Positions 33,101 through 40,869 of a stretch of DNA of 64,000 bases are shown piece by piece. Below the pieces are notes generated by a model that made no database searches, was not told the origin of the DNA, and saw nothing but the letters and a program-made list of their open reading frames with translations. How positions within the stretch are numbered: position 1 is the first letter of the stretch; each line of letters begins with the position of its first letter. The position numbers and the translations under genes were made by a program. Source of the DNA: Aeromicrobium sp. IC_218 (GTDB lineage: Bacteria > Actinomycetota > Actinomycetes > Propionibacteriales > Nocardioidaceae); assembly GCF_004336805.1 (NCBI RefSeq), contig NZ_SJXM01000018.1, positions 1-64,000 on the forward strand, written 5' to 3'.

Positions 33101-34646
33101 GCCGGCCGGTGAGCGTGGCCCCGTCGCGGTCCCACACGACCCGGGGACGCAGCTCGGCGAACTCGTCGGAGGGGTAGCGGCCGCTGAGCAGGTCGAGGGT
33201 CGCCTCGTAGGCCGAGCGGGGCAGGGTGGCGAACGGCGCGCTGCGGCGGACGGTCTCGAACCACTCCTCGGCGTCGAGCGGCCCCAGCGCGCAGGCGGCG
33301 ACGGTCTGCTGGGCCAGGATGTCGAGCGGGTTGGCCGGCACCGAGATGGCCTCGAGCAGGCCGGCCTGCATGCGCTCGGCGGTGACGGCCGCACCGAGCA
33401 GCTCGTGCCGCGTGCGGGGGTAGACCAGGCCGCGCGAGACCTCGCCGACCTGGTGGCCGGCGCGGCCGACGCGCTGCAGGCCGCTCGCCACGGACGGCGG
33501 CGAGGCGACCTGCACGACCAGGTCGACCGCGCCCATGTCGATGCCGAGCTCGAGGCTGGACGTGGCGACGACGCAGCGCAGCCGCCCGGTCTTGAGGTCG
33601 TCCTCGATGATCGCGCGCTGCTCCTTGCTCACCGAGCCGTGGTGGGCCCGGGCGACCAGCGTCTTCTCGGCCCCCTCGCCCTGGCGTTCGGCGTACAGCT
33701 CGTTGAGCCGGGCGGTCAGCCGCTCGGACAGGCCGCGCGAGTTGACGAAGACGATGGTCGAGCGCTGGCCGAGCACCTGGTCGAGCACGTGCTCCTCGAC
33801 GTGCGGCCAGATGCTGCCGGCGGGCTGGTCGTCGTCGAGCGGACGCGCGCCGCTGCCCTCCTCGCGCTTGGGGGCGGGGATGGACGTCATGTCCTCGACG
33901 GGCACGACGACGCCGAGCTCGAGCCGCGAGGGCGACTCCGGCGCGACCACCCGCACGGGGGCGCGGCCGCCGAGGAACCGGGCGACCTCGTCGTGCGGCC
34001 GGACCGTGGCGCTCAGCCCGATGCGCTGGGCCGGACGTCCGAGCAGGTCGTCGAGCCGCTCGAGCGAGAGCGCGAGGTGTGCGCCGCGCTTGGTGCCGGC
34101 CACGGCGTGGATCTCGTCGACGATGACGGTGTCGACGTCGCGCAGCGTCTCGCGGGCCGCGGACGTGAGCATGAGGTAGAGCGACTCCGGCGTGGTGATG
34201 AGCACGTCGGGCGGGCTGGTGACGAGCTTGCGCCGCTCGGCCTGCGGGGTGTCGCCGGACCGGATGCCCACGGTGACCGGGTGCAGCTCCTCGCCGCGGC
34301 GCAGCGCCGTCTGGGTGATGCCGACCAGCGGCGAGCGCAGGTTGCGCTCGACGTCGACCGCCAGCGCCTTGAGCGGCGAGACGTAGAGGACGCGGGTGCC
34401 GGTGCGCTCGGCGTCGAGCGGGCGGCGCATGAGCCGGTCGATGGACGACAGGAACGCCGCCAGCGTCTTGCCCGAGCCGGTCGGCGCCACCACGAGCAGG
34501 TGGTCGCCGCGCGCGGCGCCGTCCCAGGCGCCGAGCTGGGCGGGCGTGGGCGCGCTGAAGGAGCGCTCGAACCACTCCCGGGTGGCCGGCGCGAAGCCGG
34601 CCATCGGGCCGTCGACGGTGCCCTTCGTTCGCTTGCTCACGGGCAT
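30117..34646 (-). CDS. lhr: Large helicase-related protein Lhr (ATP-dependent helicase)
   Basis: The 1509-residue superfamily 2 DNA helicase matches actinobacterial Lhr in length. Residues ~30-560 form the helicase core: Q-region TPAQLGAW, Walker A APTGSGKTLAAF, VIVDEIHAVAGTKRGAHLAL (DEIH box), LSATVRP and motif VI QRVGRAGHQVG. A winged-helix and Lhr-core region (DUF4145-free, with ELLGAAVTAERMQ) and the long C-terminal Lhr-specific half complete it. Lhr acts in DNA repair, and nei follows with overlap. ATG 34646 is preceded by GGAGG; the region immediately upstream is a tandem duplication of the start segment. Confidence 0.95.
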   Translation of the reverse strand: MPVSKRTKGTVDGPMAGFAPATREWFERSFSAPTPAQLGAWDGAARGDHLLVVAPTGSGKTLAAFLSSIDRLMRRPLDAERTGTRVLYVSPLKALAVDVERNLRSPLVGITQTALRRGEELHPVTVGIRSGDTPQAERRKLVTSPPDVLITTPESLYLMLTSAARETLRDVDTVIVDEIHAVAGTKRGAHLALSLERLDDLLGRPAQRIGLSATVRPHDEVARFLGGRAPVRVVAPESPSRLELGVVVPVEDMTSIPAPKREEGSGARPLDDDQPAGSIWPHVEEHVLDQVLGQRSTIVFVNSRGLSERLTARLNELYAERQGEGAEKTLVARAHHGSVSKEQRAIIEDDLKTGRLRCVVATSSLELGIDMGAVDLVVQVASPPSVASGLQRVGRAGHQVGEVSRGLVYPRTRHELLGAAVTAERMQAGLLEAISVPANPLDILAQQTVAACALGPLDAEEWFETVRRSAPFATLPRSAYEATLDLLSGRYPSDEFAELRPRVVWDRDGATLTGRPGAQRLAVTSGGTIPDRGLFTVTLPEGEEQSRGPRKVGELDEEMVYESRVNDVFALGATSWRIQEITHDRVVVTPAPGQPGKPPFWHGDNEGRPAELGEAMGSFVREITSGTTKQARARGEAAGLDRFSVDNLLAFLEEQRGATGVLPTDRRLVVERFRDELGDWRVVLHSPYGRRVHAPWALAVAARILERHGIDGSVVASDDGIVARIPDTESEPPGADLFVFDADELDRLVTDEVGGSALFAARFRECAARALLLPRRNPGKRSPLWQQRQRSAQLLDVARKFPTFPILLETARECLQDVYDLPALDALARRIASRQVEIAEVTTEKASPFAHTLLFGYVASFLYEGDTPLAERRASALSLDPALLSELLGRADLRELLDPEVLKQTEAELQRLTDERRAKDAEGVADLLRLLGPLTADEVVERTVERDPASARSWLDELTSARRVVELSVAGEQRWATVEAVGRLRDGLGVAVPVGVPEAFLDPADDPLGDLLGQYARTHGPFTARDVAARLGLGEAVARDQLRRLARDGRLVEGEFRPASTGTEWVSPDVLRRLRSRSLAAARQQVEPVDTATFARFLVSWQSADRSLRGVDGVMTVVDQLAGLPLPASAWESLVLPSRVADYSPAMLDELTAGGEVVWSGAGTLPGRDGWVRLHPADLVLPHESAHEPDALQQRLLEALGDGGGHFFRRLADDVAALSEDPVTDAQVEDALWELVWAGRVSNDTLAPLRTYVGGRGAHRTTRQPPRSRLHRGRPARPARVARAGLPTVSGRWYVLPDTGLDPTQAALARAEVLLDRYGVVTRGSVQAEQVPGGFAGVYRVLRELEQGGRALRGYFVESLGAAQFAASATIDRLRSHDRDDDAPTADAAVVLAATDPANPYGASLGWPERPDAESKHRPGRKSGALVALHDGHLVAYLERGGRTVLTFTDDAARLAAAASALASAVRGRRIERLSVETVDGGTTTSTPFGEALVEAGFERAPKGVRLRA

Positions 34647-34796
34647 GCCTCCGTGAAGAGCGCACGGTACGGACGCCCGCCCGCGACGGTGCCCTTCGTT
34701 CGCTCGCTTCGCTCGGTCACGGGCATGCCTCCGTGAAGAGCGCACGGTACGGACGCCCGCCCGCGACGGTGCCCTTCGTTCGCTCGCTTCGCTCGG
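34637..34796. repeat. 80-bp tandem duplication at the lhr start region
   Basis: Two identical 80-bp units (34637-34716 and 34717-34796), with a partial third edge continuing to 34800. The unit contains the lhr GGAGG, ATG and first codons. On the minus strand each copy reads ATG-CCC-GTG then a 27-29 residue frame (TERSERTKGTVAGG...) whose stop TGA falls inside the next ATGCCCGTGA start. Because 80 is not a multiple of three, the copies are chained out of frame and not an extended lhr. Confidence 0.85.
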
Positions 34797-34893
34797 TCAT
34801 GTGGCCTTCATGGTGGCAGGACGCACCGACACCGCACGGCGAGCCGGGTGCCGTGCCCGGATTCTCAGGCGTCCTCGTGCATGCTTGTGCACC

Positions 34894-35904
34894 ATGACGT
34901 CTCGCACCACCCTGCTATCCGCCCTGCTCGTCGCCGGCCTCGCCCTCACGGCGTGCTCCTCCGACGAGAAGCCCGGCGCCAAGCCCAGCCCGGACGCCGA
35001 CGAGCGCGGCGGCGCCACCCTCGTCGCCCGGTCCCCGCTGACCGGCCTGGACGTGCCCGGCGGCCTGCCGAAGAACCCGCCCTTCGTGGTGAAGATCGAG
35101 AACTCCAGCAGCGGCGAGCCGCAGTACGGCGTCCACCACGCCGACCTGGTCGTCGAGGAGATGGTCGAGGGCGGCATCACCCGCCTGGCCGCGATCTACC
35201 ACGCCAAGGTGCCCTCCAAGATCGGTCACGTCCGGTCGCTGCGCGGCACCGACGCCGGCATCGCCGCCCCGGTCGAGGGCCAGGTCGTCGCCTCCGGCGG
35301 CGCGCAGAAGGCGTACGCGGTGCTCGACCGCGCGGACGTGAAGGTCTGGTCCGAGGACAACGGAGCCCCGGGCTTCACGCGCGACCCCGCCAAGCGGGCG
35401 CCGTACGACCGGCTCATGGACCTGCGCCAGGTCGCGGCCAAGGCCGGCGAGGCCGAGGTGACCCGCGACTACCTGCCGTGGACGGCCAAGGGCACGAAGC
35501 CGGTGGCGGCGGCCAAGACCGCCTCGCGCGCCAGCGTCCGCTTCTCCAGCAGCCACACCACCGAGTGGGCCCGCAAGGGCGGCACCTGGACGCGGCAGAA
35601 CGGCCACGCCGCGTCGGGCCAGGAGTTCCGCGCCACGTCGCTGCTCGTGCTCAGCGCGGACGTGAAGGACGCCGGCTACCGCGACCCGGGCGGCAACCCG
35701 GTGCCCGAGACGGTCTTCAAGGGCCAGGGCCGCGCGACGCTGCTGCGCGCCGACGGCGGCGTCGTCGAGGGCACGTGGAGCAAGCGCACGCTGGGCTCGA
35801 CGATCTCGCTCAAGACCGCCGACGGCAAGGGCTTCACGGTCGACCCGGGCCGCACCTGGATCGAGCTGGTGCCCAAGGAGACCGGGTCGGTCACGACCCG
35901 CTGA
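34894..35904 (+). CDS. DUF3048 domain lipoprotein (YerB-like)
   Basis: The 336-residue protein has a lipoprotein signal (LLVAGLALTACSSDEK, lipobox LTAC). The DUF3048 N-terminal domain follows with SPLTGLDVPGGLPKNPPFVV, GVHHADLVVEEMVEGGITRL and IGHVRSLRGTD, then a C-terminal DUF3048_C with PETVFKGQGRATLLRADGG. YerB-like proteins are surface lipoproteins of unknown biochemical role. Start ATG 34894 gives the only proper signal peptide. Its 3' end overlaps the convergent merR gene by 14 nt. Confidence 0.9.
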   Translation: MTSRTTLLSALLVAGLALTACSSDEKPGAKPSPDADERGGATLVARSPLTGLDVPGGLPKNPPFVVKIENSSSGEPQYGVHHADLVVEEMVEGGITRLAAIYHAKVPSKIGHVRSLRGTDAGIAAPVEGQVVASGGAQKAYAVLDRADVKVWSEDNGAPGFTRDPAKRAPYDRLMDLRQVAAKAGEAEVTRDYLPWTAKGTKPVAAAKTASRASVRFSSSHTTEWARKGGTWTRQNGHAASGQEFRATSLLVLSADVKDAGYRDPGGNPVPETVFKGQGRATLLRADGGVVEGTWSKRTLGSTISLKTADGKGFTVDPGRTWIELVPKETGSVTTR

Positions 35905-36667
35905 CCGGCTCCTCGGGGGTGCCGTAGCCGAGCTCGGCGAGCTTCTCGCCGAGCTCGTGCTCGATCGCCTGGCCGAGCTGGCGGCGGAAGATGCCCAGCG
36001 TCACCTGGCTGGCGACGGGGATGAGCCGCTCCACGACCGCGACGACGTCCGGCCACTGGCCCTCGGGCATGCCGGCGTCCAGGAACGGCTGGACGATCTC
36101 GTCGACCGTGCTGGCCACGAACGCGTCGGCGATGCGGCTGAGCGACTCGCGCATGAGCGGGAACAGCGCCATGACCGTCGTGGTCGACAGGCCGAGCGCG
36201 ACCGCCGCGGCACCGGCGCGGACGACGGTCGGCGACAGCAGCCGCACCATGTCGTCGTCGACGTGCTCGGCGAGCCCGTACTCGACCAGGGCGTCGATGA
36301 GCGCGTCGTCGCGGCCGACCCCGGCGAGGGCGGCGAGCGCGTCGCGCGACATCTGCTCGGGCTCCTCCTCGTGGCCGGGGGAGTCGAGCACCTGGAGCAG
36401 GTCGAGCGCGTGGGAGCTGGCCGTCGACGGGTTCGACAGCATCGCCTTCTCCACCGCCGCGAGCGTGTAGCCGCGGTCGAGCAGCTCGCGCACGAGGCGC
36501 AGCTTCTGCAGGTGGGCCTGGTTGTAGTAGCCGGTGCGGCCCTCCAGGCGGGGCGGCGGGATGAGCCCACGACCCGAGTACGCCCGGACGTTGCGCACGG
36601 TCATGTCGGCGCGCTGGGCCAGCTCGTCGATCGTGAACTCCTCGGACGCGGGCGCTCCGTGCGACAT
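35891..36667 (-). CDS. MerR-family transcriptional regulator
   Basis: The 258-residue protein has an N-terminal winged-helix MerR domain (FTIDELAQRADMTVRNVRAYSGRGLIPPPRLEGRTGYYNQ) and a coiled-coil, all-helical C-terminal domain of about 180 residues without recognisable metal cysteines. Targets and effector are unknown. It is divergent from yqgE with only 17 bp between start codons. TATGAT lies 6 nt upstream of ATG 36667, so the mRNA should be leaderless. Confidence 0.88.
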   Translation of the reverse strand: MSHGAPASEEFTIDELAQRADMTVRNVRAYSGRGLIPPPRLEGRTGYYNQAHLQKLRLVRELLDRGYTLAAVEKAMLSNPSTASSHALDLLQVLDSPGHEEEPEQMSRDALAALAGVGRDDALIDALVEYGLAEHVDDDMVRLLSPTVVRAGAAAVALGLSTTTVMALFPLMRESLSRIADAFVASTVDEIVQPFLDAGMPEGQWPDVVAVVERLIPVASQVTLGIFRRQLGQAIEHELGEKLAELGYGTPEEPVSGS

Positions 36668-36673
36668 GTGGGC

Positions 36674-36679
36674 ATCATA
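36674..36679 (-). promoter_or_regulatory. Overlapping back-to-back -10 elements of merR and yqgE
   Basis: On the minus strand TATGAT (36679-36674) is 6 nt before the merR ATG; on the plus strand CATCAT (36673-36678) is 6 nt before the yqgE ATG 36685. The two share five base pairs, so polymerase can occupy only one at a time. Confidence 0.45.
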
Positions 36680-36684
36680 GGGGC

Positions 36685-37233
36685 ATGGACTCGATGCGCG
36701 GACGCCTCCTGGTGGCGACCCCCTCGGTGGAGAGCGGGCCGTTCCGCCGCAGCGTCGTCTTCCTGCTCGACCACGACGAGGAGGGCGCCCTGGGCGTCAT
36801 CGTCAACCACCCGACGCACGCGGACGTCGACGACGTCCTGCCCTCGTGGTCGGCGCTCGTCGGCGCCCCGGACTGCCTGTTCGAGGGTGGCCCGGTGTCG
36901 ATGGACTCCGCGCTCGCGGTGGCCGTGGTGCCGGCCGGCTCGAGCCCCGAGGGGTTCCGCCCAATGACCGGTCGGTTCGGCCTGGTGGACCTTGACGGCC
37001 CCGTGCCGGACGCCACCGAGCTGCTGGGCCTGCGGGTCTTCGCCGGGTACGCCGGGTGGGGCGCCGGCCAGCTGGAGGACGAGATCGCCGAGGGCTCGTG
37101 GCTGGTCACCGAGGCCCACGACGAGGACGTCCTGACCCCGCAGCCGGAGAACCTGTGGCGCACCGTGCTGCGCCGCCAGGAGGGGGACGCGCGCTTCCTG
37201 GCGACGTTCCCCGACGACCCCTCCGAGAACTGA
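36685..37233 (+). CDS. YqgE/AlgH family protein
   Basis: The 182-residue DUF179 protein has MRGRLLVATPSVESGPFRRSVVFLLDHDEEGALGVIVNHPT, then LFEGGPVSMDSALAVA and GYAGWGAGQLEDEI, the family hallmarks. It is cytoplasmic and the molecular function is unresolved. ATG 36685 is fixed by family alignment. Confidence 0.92.
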   Translation: MDSMRGRLLVATPSVESGPFRRSVVFLLDHDEEGALGVIVNHPTHADVDDVLPSWSALVGAPDCLFEGGPVSMDSALAVAVVPAGSSPEGFRPMTGRFGLVDLDGPVPDATELLGLRVFAGYAGWGAGQLEDEIAEGSWLVTEAHDEDVLTPQPENLWRTVLRRQEGDARFLATFPDDPSEN

Positions 37234-37275
37234 CCCGGCGCGGTCGCGCGCTTCGGTCGGGCGGGGTCGCCGGGT

Positions 37276-37281
37276 TAGACT
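37276..37281 (+). promoter_or_regulatory. Predicted -10 element (TAGACT) of the DUF3039 gene
   Basis: TAGACT is 7 nt before GTG 37289; leaderless pattern. Confidence 0.5.
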
Positions 37282-37288
37282 CCCGGAC

Positions 37289-37549
37289 GTGACGATCTTC
37301 GGCGGCGGCGGTACGCAGACGGTCCATGACGAGCGCACCGACCTGCGCACGGACGATGGTGACCACGAGCGGTTCTCGCACTACGTGCCGAAGGACGAGC
37401 TGACCGAGGCCATGGTCATGGGCACGCCCGTCGTCGCGCTGTGCGGGAAGGTCTGGGTGCCCAGCCGGGCGCCCGAGAAGTTCCCGGTCTGCCCTGAGTG
37501 CAAGGACATCTGGGCCTCCCTGAACGACGACGCTCCGCAGGGTGAGTAG
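37289..37549 (+). CDS. DUF3039 domain protein
   Basis: The 86-residue actinobacterial protein contains ERFSHYVPKDELTEAMVMG, PVVALCGKVWVPSRAPEKFP and a CPECK motif; the Cys of ALCGK and the CPEC pair may bind metal. Function unknown. It precedes the helicase gene with an 8-nt overlap, an arrangement conserved in many Actinobacteria. Confidence 0.88.
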   Translation: MTIFGGGGTQTVHDERTDLRTDDGDHERFSHYVPKDELTEAMVMGTPVVALCGKVWVPSRAPEKFPVCPECKDIWASLNDDAPQGE

Positions 37550-39260
37550 CGCCGGCCTCCGCGCCTGGCAGGCGGCCGCCCTCGAGAAGTACCAGCGCAC
37601 GCAGCCGCGCGACTTCCTCGCGGTCGCCACGCCCGGCGCCGGCAAGACGACCTTCGCGCTGACCCTCGCCGCCGACCTGCTGGCCCGTGGCGTCGTCGAG
37701 CGCGTCGTGGTCGTCGCCCCGACCGATCACCTGAAGACGCAGTGGGCCAACGCGGCCCATCGCTTCGGCATCCGGCTCGACCCCTCGATGGGTGGCCGCG
37801 GGGTGCTCGGCAAGGAGTTCAACGGCTTCGCCGTGACGTACGCCGGCCTGGCCGCGAACCCCAACGGCTTCCGCGTGCGCATGGAGCGGGCGCGCACCGT
37901 GGTGATCCTCGACGAGGTGCACCACGCCGGCGACGCCCTGGCCTGGGGCGACGCGGTGGGCGAGGCGTGCGACCCGGCGGTGCGGCGCATCTGCCTGACC
38001 GGCACCCCGTTCCGCTCCGACGAGAACCCCATCCCGTTCGTCACCTACGCCCCGCAGGACGACGGCTCGGTCGCGAGCGTCGCCGACTACTCCTACGGCT
38101 ACGGCGACGCGCTGCGCGACGGCGTCGTCCGCCCGGTGCTGTTCATGGCGTACGCCGGCGAGATGCACTGGCGCACGCGCGCGGGCGACGAGATCTCGGC
38201 CAACCTCGGCGAGCCGATGACCCGCGACCTGGCTGCCCAGGCGCTGCGCACCGCGCTCGACCCCAAGGGCGCGTGGATGCCGGCCGTCCTCGACGGGGCC
38301 AACCGCCGCCTGGACGAGGTCCGCCGCCACGTGCCCGACGCCGGCGGGCTCGTCATCGCCTCCGACCAGGAGTCGGCGCGCGCCTACGCCAAGCTGCTCA
38401 AGGAGATCACCGGCGAGCTGCCCACGATCGTCCTGTCCGACGAGGCGGGCGCCAGCGAGCGCATCGCCGAGTTCTCCGACAGCGACAAGCGCTGGATGGT
38501 CGCGGTGCGCATGGTCTCCGAGGGCGTCGACATCCCGCGCCTGGCCGTGGGCGTCTACGCCACCGCCACCTCGACCCCGCTGTTCTTCGCCCAGGCCGTG
38601 GGCCGCTTCGTGCGCGCCCGCCGCCGCGGGGAGACGGCGTCCATCTTCGTGCCCAGCGTGCCGCTGCTGCTGTCGTACGCCGGCGGCATGGAGCAGGAGC
38701 GCGACCACGTCATCGGACGTCCGGTCAAGGACGAGGACGACCTGTTCGCCGCCGAGGCCGAGATGCTGGCCAAGGCCGAGCAGGACACCAAGGCGTCCGG
38801 CGAGCTCGAGCTCGGCACGTTCGCCGCGCTGGGCAGCGACGCCTCGTTCGACCGCGTGCTGTTCGACGGCGGCGAGTACGGGCACGACACGTTCGTGCAG
38901 CCCGGCAGCGAGGAGGAGCTGGACTTCATCGGCATCCCCGGCCTGCTCGAGCCCGACCAGGTCGCCGAGCTGCTCAAGTCGGCCCGGTCCAAGCGCGCCC
39001 AGCAGAAGAAGGCCGCCGGCGTGGCCGCGCCCGACCCCGAGGCCGACCGGATGGCCGCGCACGAGGAGACCAGCGCGCTGCGCCGCGAGCTGCACGCGCT
39101 CGTCGGCGCCTGGCACCACCGCACCGGTGAGCCGCACGGCGTCACGCACAACCGGCTGCGCTCGTCCTGCGGCGGTCCGCCGGCCGCGCAGGCGTCGGTC
39201 AAGCAGCTCAAGGAGCGCATCGAGACGCTGCGCACCTGGGCCCTCAAGGCGTCCGGCTAG
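37542..39260 (+). CDS. DEAD/DEAH-type helicase (RadD-like)
   Basis: The 572-residue superfamily 2 helicase has Walker A ATPGAGKTTFALTLA near residue 30, VVVVAPTDHLKTQWANAA, the DEVH box VVILDEVHHAGDAL, CLTGTPFRSDE (motif III) and QAVGRFVRARRRGE (motif VI). It is similar in layout to RadD/type III restriction helicase subunits, but no methylase or partner is adjacent. A role in repair or replication-fork handling is inference. GTG 37542 overlaps the DUF3039 stop. Confidence 0.88.
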   Translation: MSSAGLRAWQAAALEKYQRTQPRDFLAVATPGAGKTTFALTLAADLLARGVVERVVVVAPTDHLKTQWANAAHRFGIRLDPSMGGRGVLGKEFNGFAVTYAGLAANPNGFRVRMERARTVVILDEVHHAGDALAWGDAVGEACDPAVRRICLTGTPFRSDENPIPFVTYAPQDDGSVASVADYSYGYGDALRDGVVRPVLFMAYAGEMHWRTRAGDEISANLGEPMTRDLAAQALRTALDPKGAWMPAVLDGANRRLDEVRRHVPDAGGLVIASDQESARAYAKLLKEITGELPTIVLSDEAGASERIAEFSDSDKRWMVAVRMVSEGVDIPRLAVGVYATATSTPLFFAQAVGRFVRARRRGETASIFVPSVPLLLSYAGGMEQERDHVIGRPVKDEDDLFAAEAEMLAKAEQDTKASGELELGTFAALGSDASFDRVLFDGGEYGHDTFVQPGSEEELDFIGIPGLLEPDQVAELLKSARSKRAQQKKAAGVAAPDPEADRMAAHEETSALRRELHALVGAWHHRTGEPHGVTHNRLRSSCGGPPAAQASVKQLKERIETLRTWALKASG

Positions 39261-39264
39261 ACGC

Positions 39265-39885
39265 GTGGACGACGTGGAGCTGGCCATGTTCCCGCTGGGC
39301 TCGGTGCTGCTGCCCGGCGCGACGCTGCCGCTGCGCGTCTTCGAGCCCCGCTACCGGCGGATGATGGACGACCTGATGGCGTCCGACCGGCCCGAGCTCG
39401 GCGTCGTCCTCATCGAGCGCGGCCACGAGGTCGGCGGCGGCGACACCCGCTTCGGCACCGGCACGCTGGCGCGCATCGACCACGTCGAGGCGATCGACGA
39501 CGGCGTCGCGATGCTGGTCACCGGCACACACCGGCTGGACGTCGTGGAGTGGCTGCCCGACGACCCGTACCCGCGGGCCCGGGTGCGGCCGCGTCCGCCC
39601 CTGGTCTGGGACGAGCGCTGGCGGCGCGCGCTGCAGGACGCCGAGCTGGCGGTGCGCGGGTGCGTGTCCCGGCTCGCGACCCTGGTCGAGCTGCCCTGGT
39701 CGCCGGACGTCGAGCTGTCTCCGGACCCGGTCACCGCGCTGTGGCAGCTCGCGGCCATCCTGCCGATCGGCGACCTGGACCGCCTGGCGCTGCTGCAGGT
39801 CGCCACCCCCGCCGAGCTGGCCGCCGAGCTGGTCGGACGGGCCGCCGACGCCGAGGAGCTCATGCGGGCGCGCTTCGGGCGCTGA
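39265..39885 (+). CDS. LON peptidase substrate-binding (Lon-N) domain protein
   Basis: The 206-residue protein is only the N-terminal substrate-binding domain of Lon: AMFPLGSVLLPGATLPLRVFEPRYRRMM, GVVLIERGHEVGGGD and later AAILPIGDLDRLALLQVATPAELA. It has no ATPase or protease domain. Stand-alone forms are common and of unclear role. GTG 39265 follows the helicase stop by 4 nt, so they are probably co-transcribed. Confidence 0.9.
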   Translation: MDDVELAMFPLGSVLLPGATLPLRVFEPRYRRMMDDLMASDRPELGVVLIERGHEVGGGDTRFGTGTLARIDHVEAIDDGVAMLVTGTHRLDVVEWLPDDPYPRARVRPRPPLVWDERWRRALQDAELAVRGCVSRLATLVELPWSPDVELSPDPVTALWQLAAILPIGDLDRLALLQVATPAELAAELVGRAADAEELMRARFGR

Positions 39886-39912
39886 CACCGCGGTCGGGCA
39901 CCCTGGGGTCCC

Positions 39913-40869
39913 ATGAGCATGCCGTGGCAGACCCGCCTGTTCGCCGCCGTCCTCGGGCGGCTGTCGTCCCCGCAGGAGGAGGTCGACGACGACGCGATGG
40001 TCCGCACGCGGGCCCGGCGCACCCGTCAGCTGACGATGCGCGGCGCCCAGATCATCTTCGGCCGGCCCGCGACCGACGTGGACGTCCGCGAGCTCGAGGT
40101 CGCGCTGGGCGACGGGTTCGTCTCCACGGTGCTGGTGCACACGCCGCGCGGCGCCACGGTGACGCCGCGTCCGGTCGTGCTCAACCTGCACGGCGGTGGC
40201 TGGTGCCAGGGCGAGCCGCGCCAGTCCGCCTGGGCGGCCAGCCACGTGGCGTCCCGCAGCGGCGCGGTGGTCGTCTCGCCGAGCTACCGGCTGGCGCCCG
40301 AGCACCGCTACCCGGCGGCGTCCGACGACGCCGTCGCCGGGCTGGAGTGGCTTCTGGCCCACGCCGCCGAGCTCGGGGCCGACGCCGGGCGCGTGGCCGT
40401 CATGGGCGACAGCGCCGGCGGCAACCTCGCCGCGGTGTGCGCGCTGCACGCCCGTGACCGTGGCGTCGAGCTGCGCGGCCAGGTGCTGATCTACCCGGCC
40501 GTCGAGATCTACGAGCGCTACCCGTCCGAGGACGCCAACGCCCACGCGCCGGTGCTCACCAGCCGCAGCATGCGCACGTTCAGCCGCACCTACCTCGGCG
40601 ACGCGTACGGGGTCGAGGACTGGCAGGCCTCGCCGATCCGTGCAGCGTCCCACACGGGCCTGTGCCCGGCGCTGATCCTGACCGCCGGGCACGACCCCCT
40701 GCGTGACCACGGCGAGAAGTACCGGGAGGTGCTGGAGGCCGCCGGCGTGAAGGTGCAGGTGGTCGACTACCCCGAGGCCATCCACGGGTTCATCAGCCTC
40801 CCCGGCGTGGTGCCGGCCGCCCAGGACGCCCTGGACGAGATCGTCGCGTTCCTGGGGGTCGTGCTGTGA
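39913..40869 (+). CDS. Alpha/beta hydrolase of the hormone-sensitive-lipase family
   Basis: The 318-residue esterase has the oxyanion motif LNLHGGGWCQG, nucleophile elbow GDSAGGNLA, and acid/His residues in LTAGHDPLRD and IHGFISLPG. The first ~80 residues form a cap. Short-chain esters are the usual substrates. The stop overlaps the next start by 4 nt, pairing it with the DUF2236 oxygenase. Confidence 0.92.
   Translation: MSMPWQTRLFAAVLGRLSSPQEEVDDDAMVRTRARRTRQLTMRGAQIIFGRPATDVDVRELEVALGDGFVSTVLVHTPRGATVTPRPVVLNLHGGGWCQGEPRQSAWAASHVASRSGAVVVSPSYRLAPEHRYPAASDDAVAGLEWLLAHAAELGADAGRVAVMGDSAGGNLAAVCALHARDRGVELRGQVLIYPAVEIYERYPSEDANAHAPVLTSRSMRTFSRTYLGDAYGVEDWQASPIRAASHTGLCPALILTAGHDPLRDHGEKYREVLEAAGVKVQVVDYPEAIHGFISLPGVVPAAQDALDEIVAFLGVVL

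Noticed and set aside
29940-34736. Very long open frame (~1600 codons) on the plus strand
   Set aside because: It lies wholly opposite nei and lhr, whose motifs are unambiguous. Its translation is low-complexity Arg/Gly/Ala/Gln sequence without domains, as expected from the antisense of a high-GC gene.
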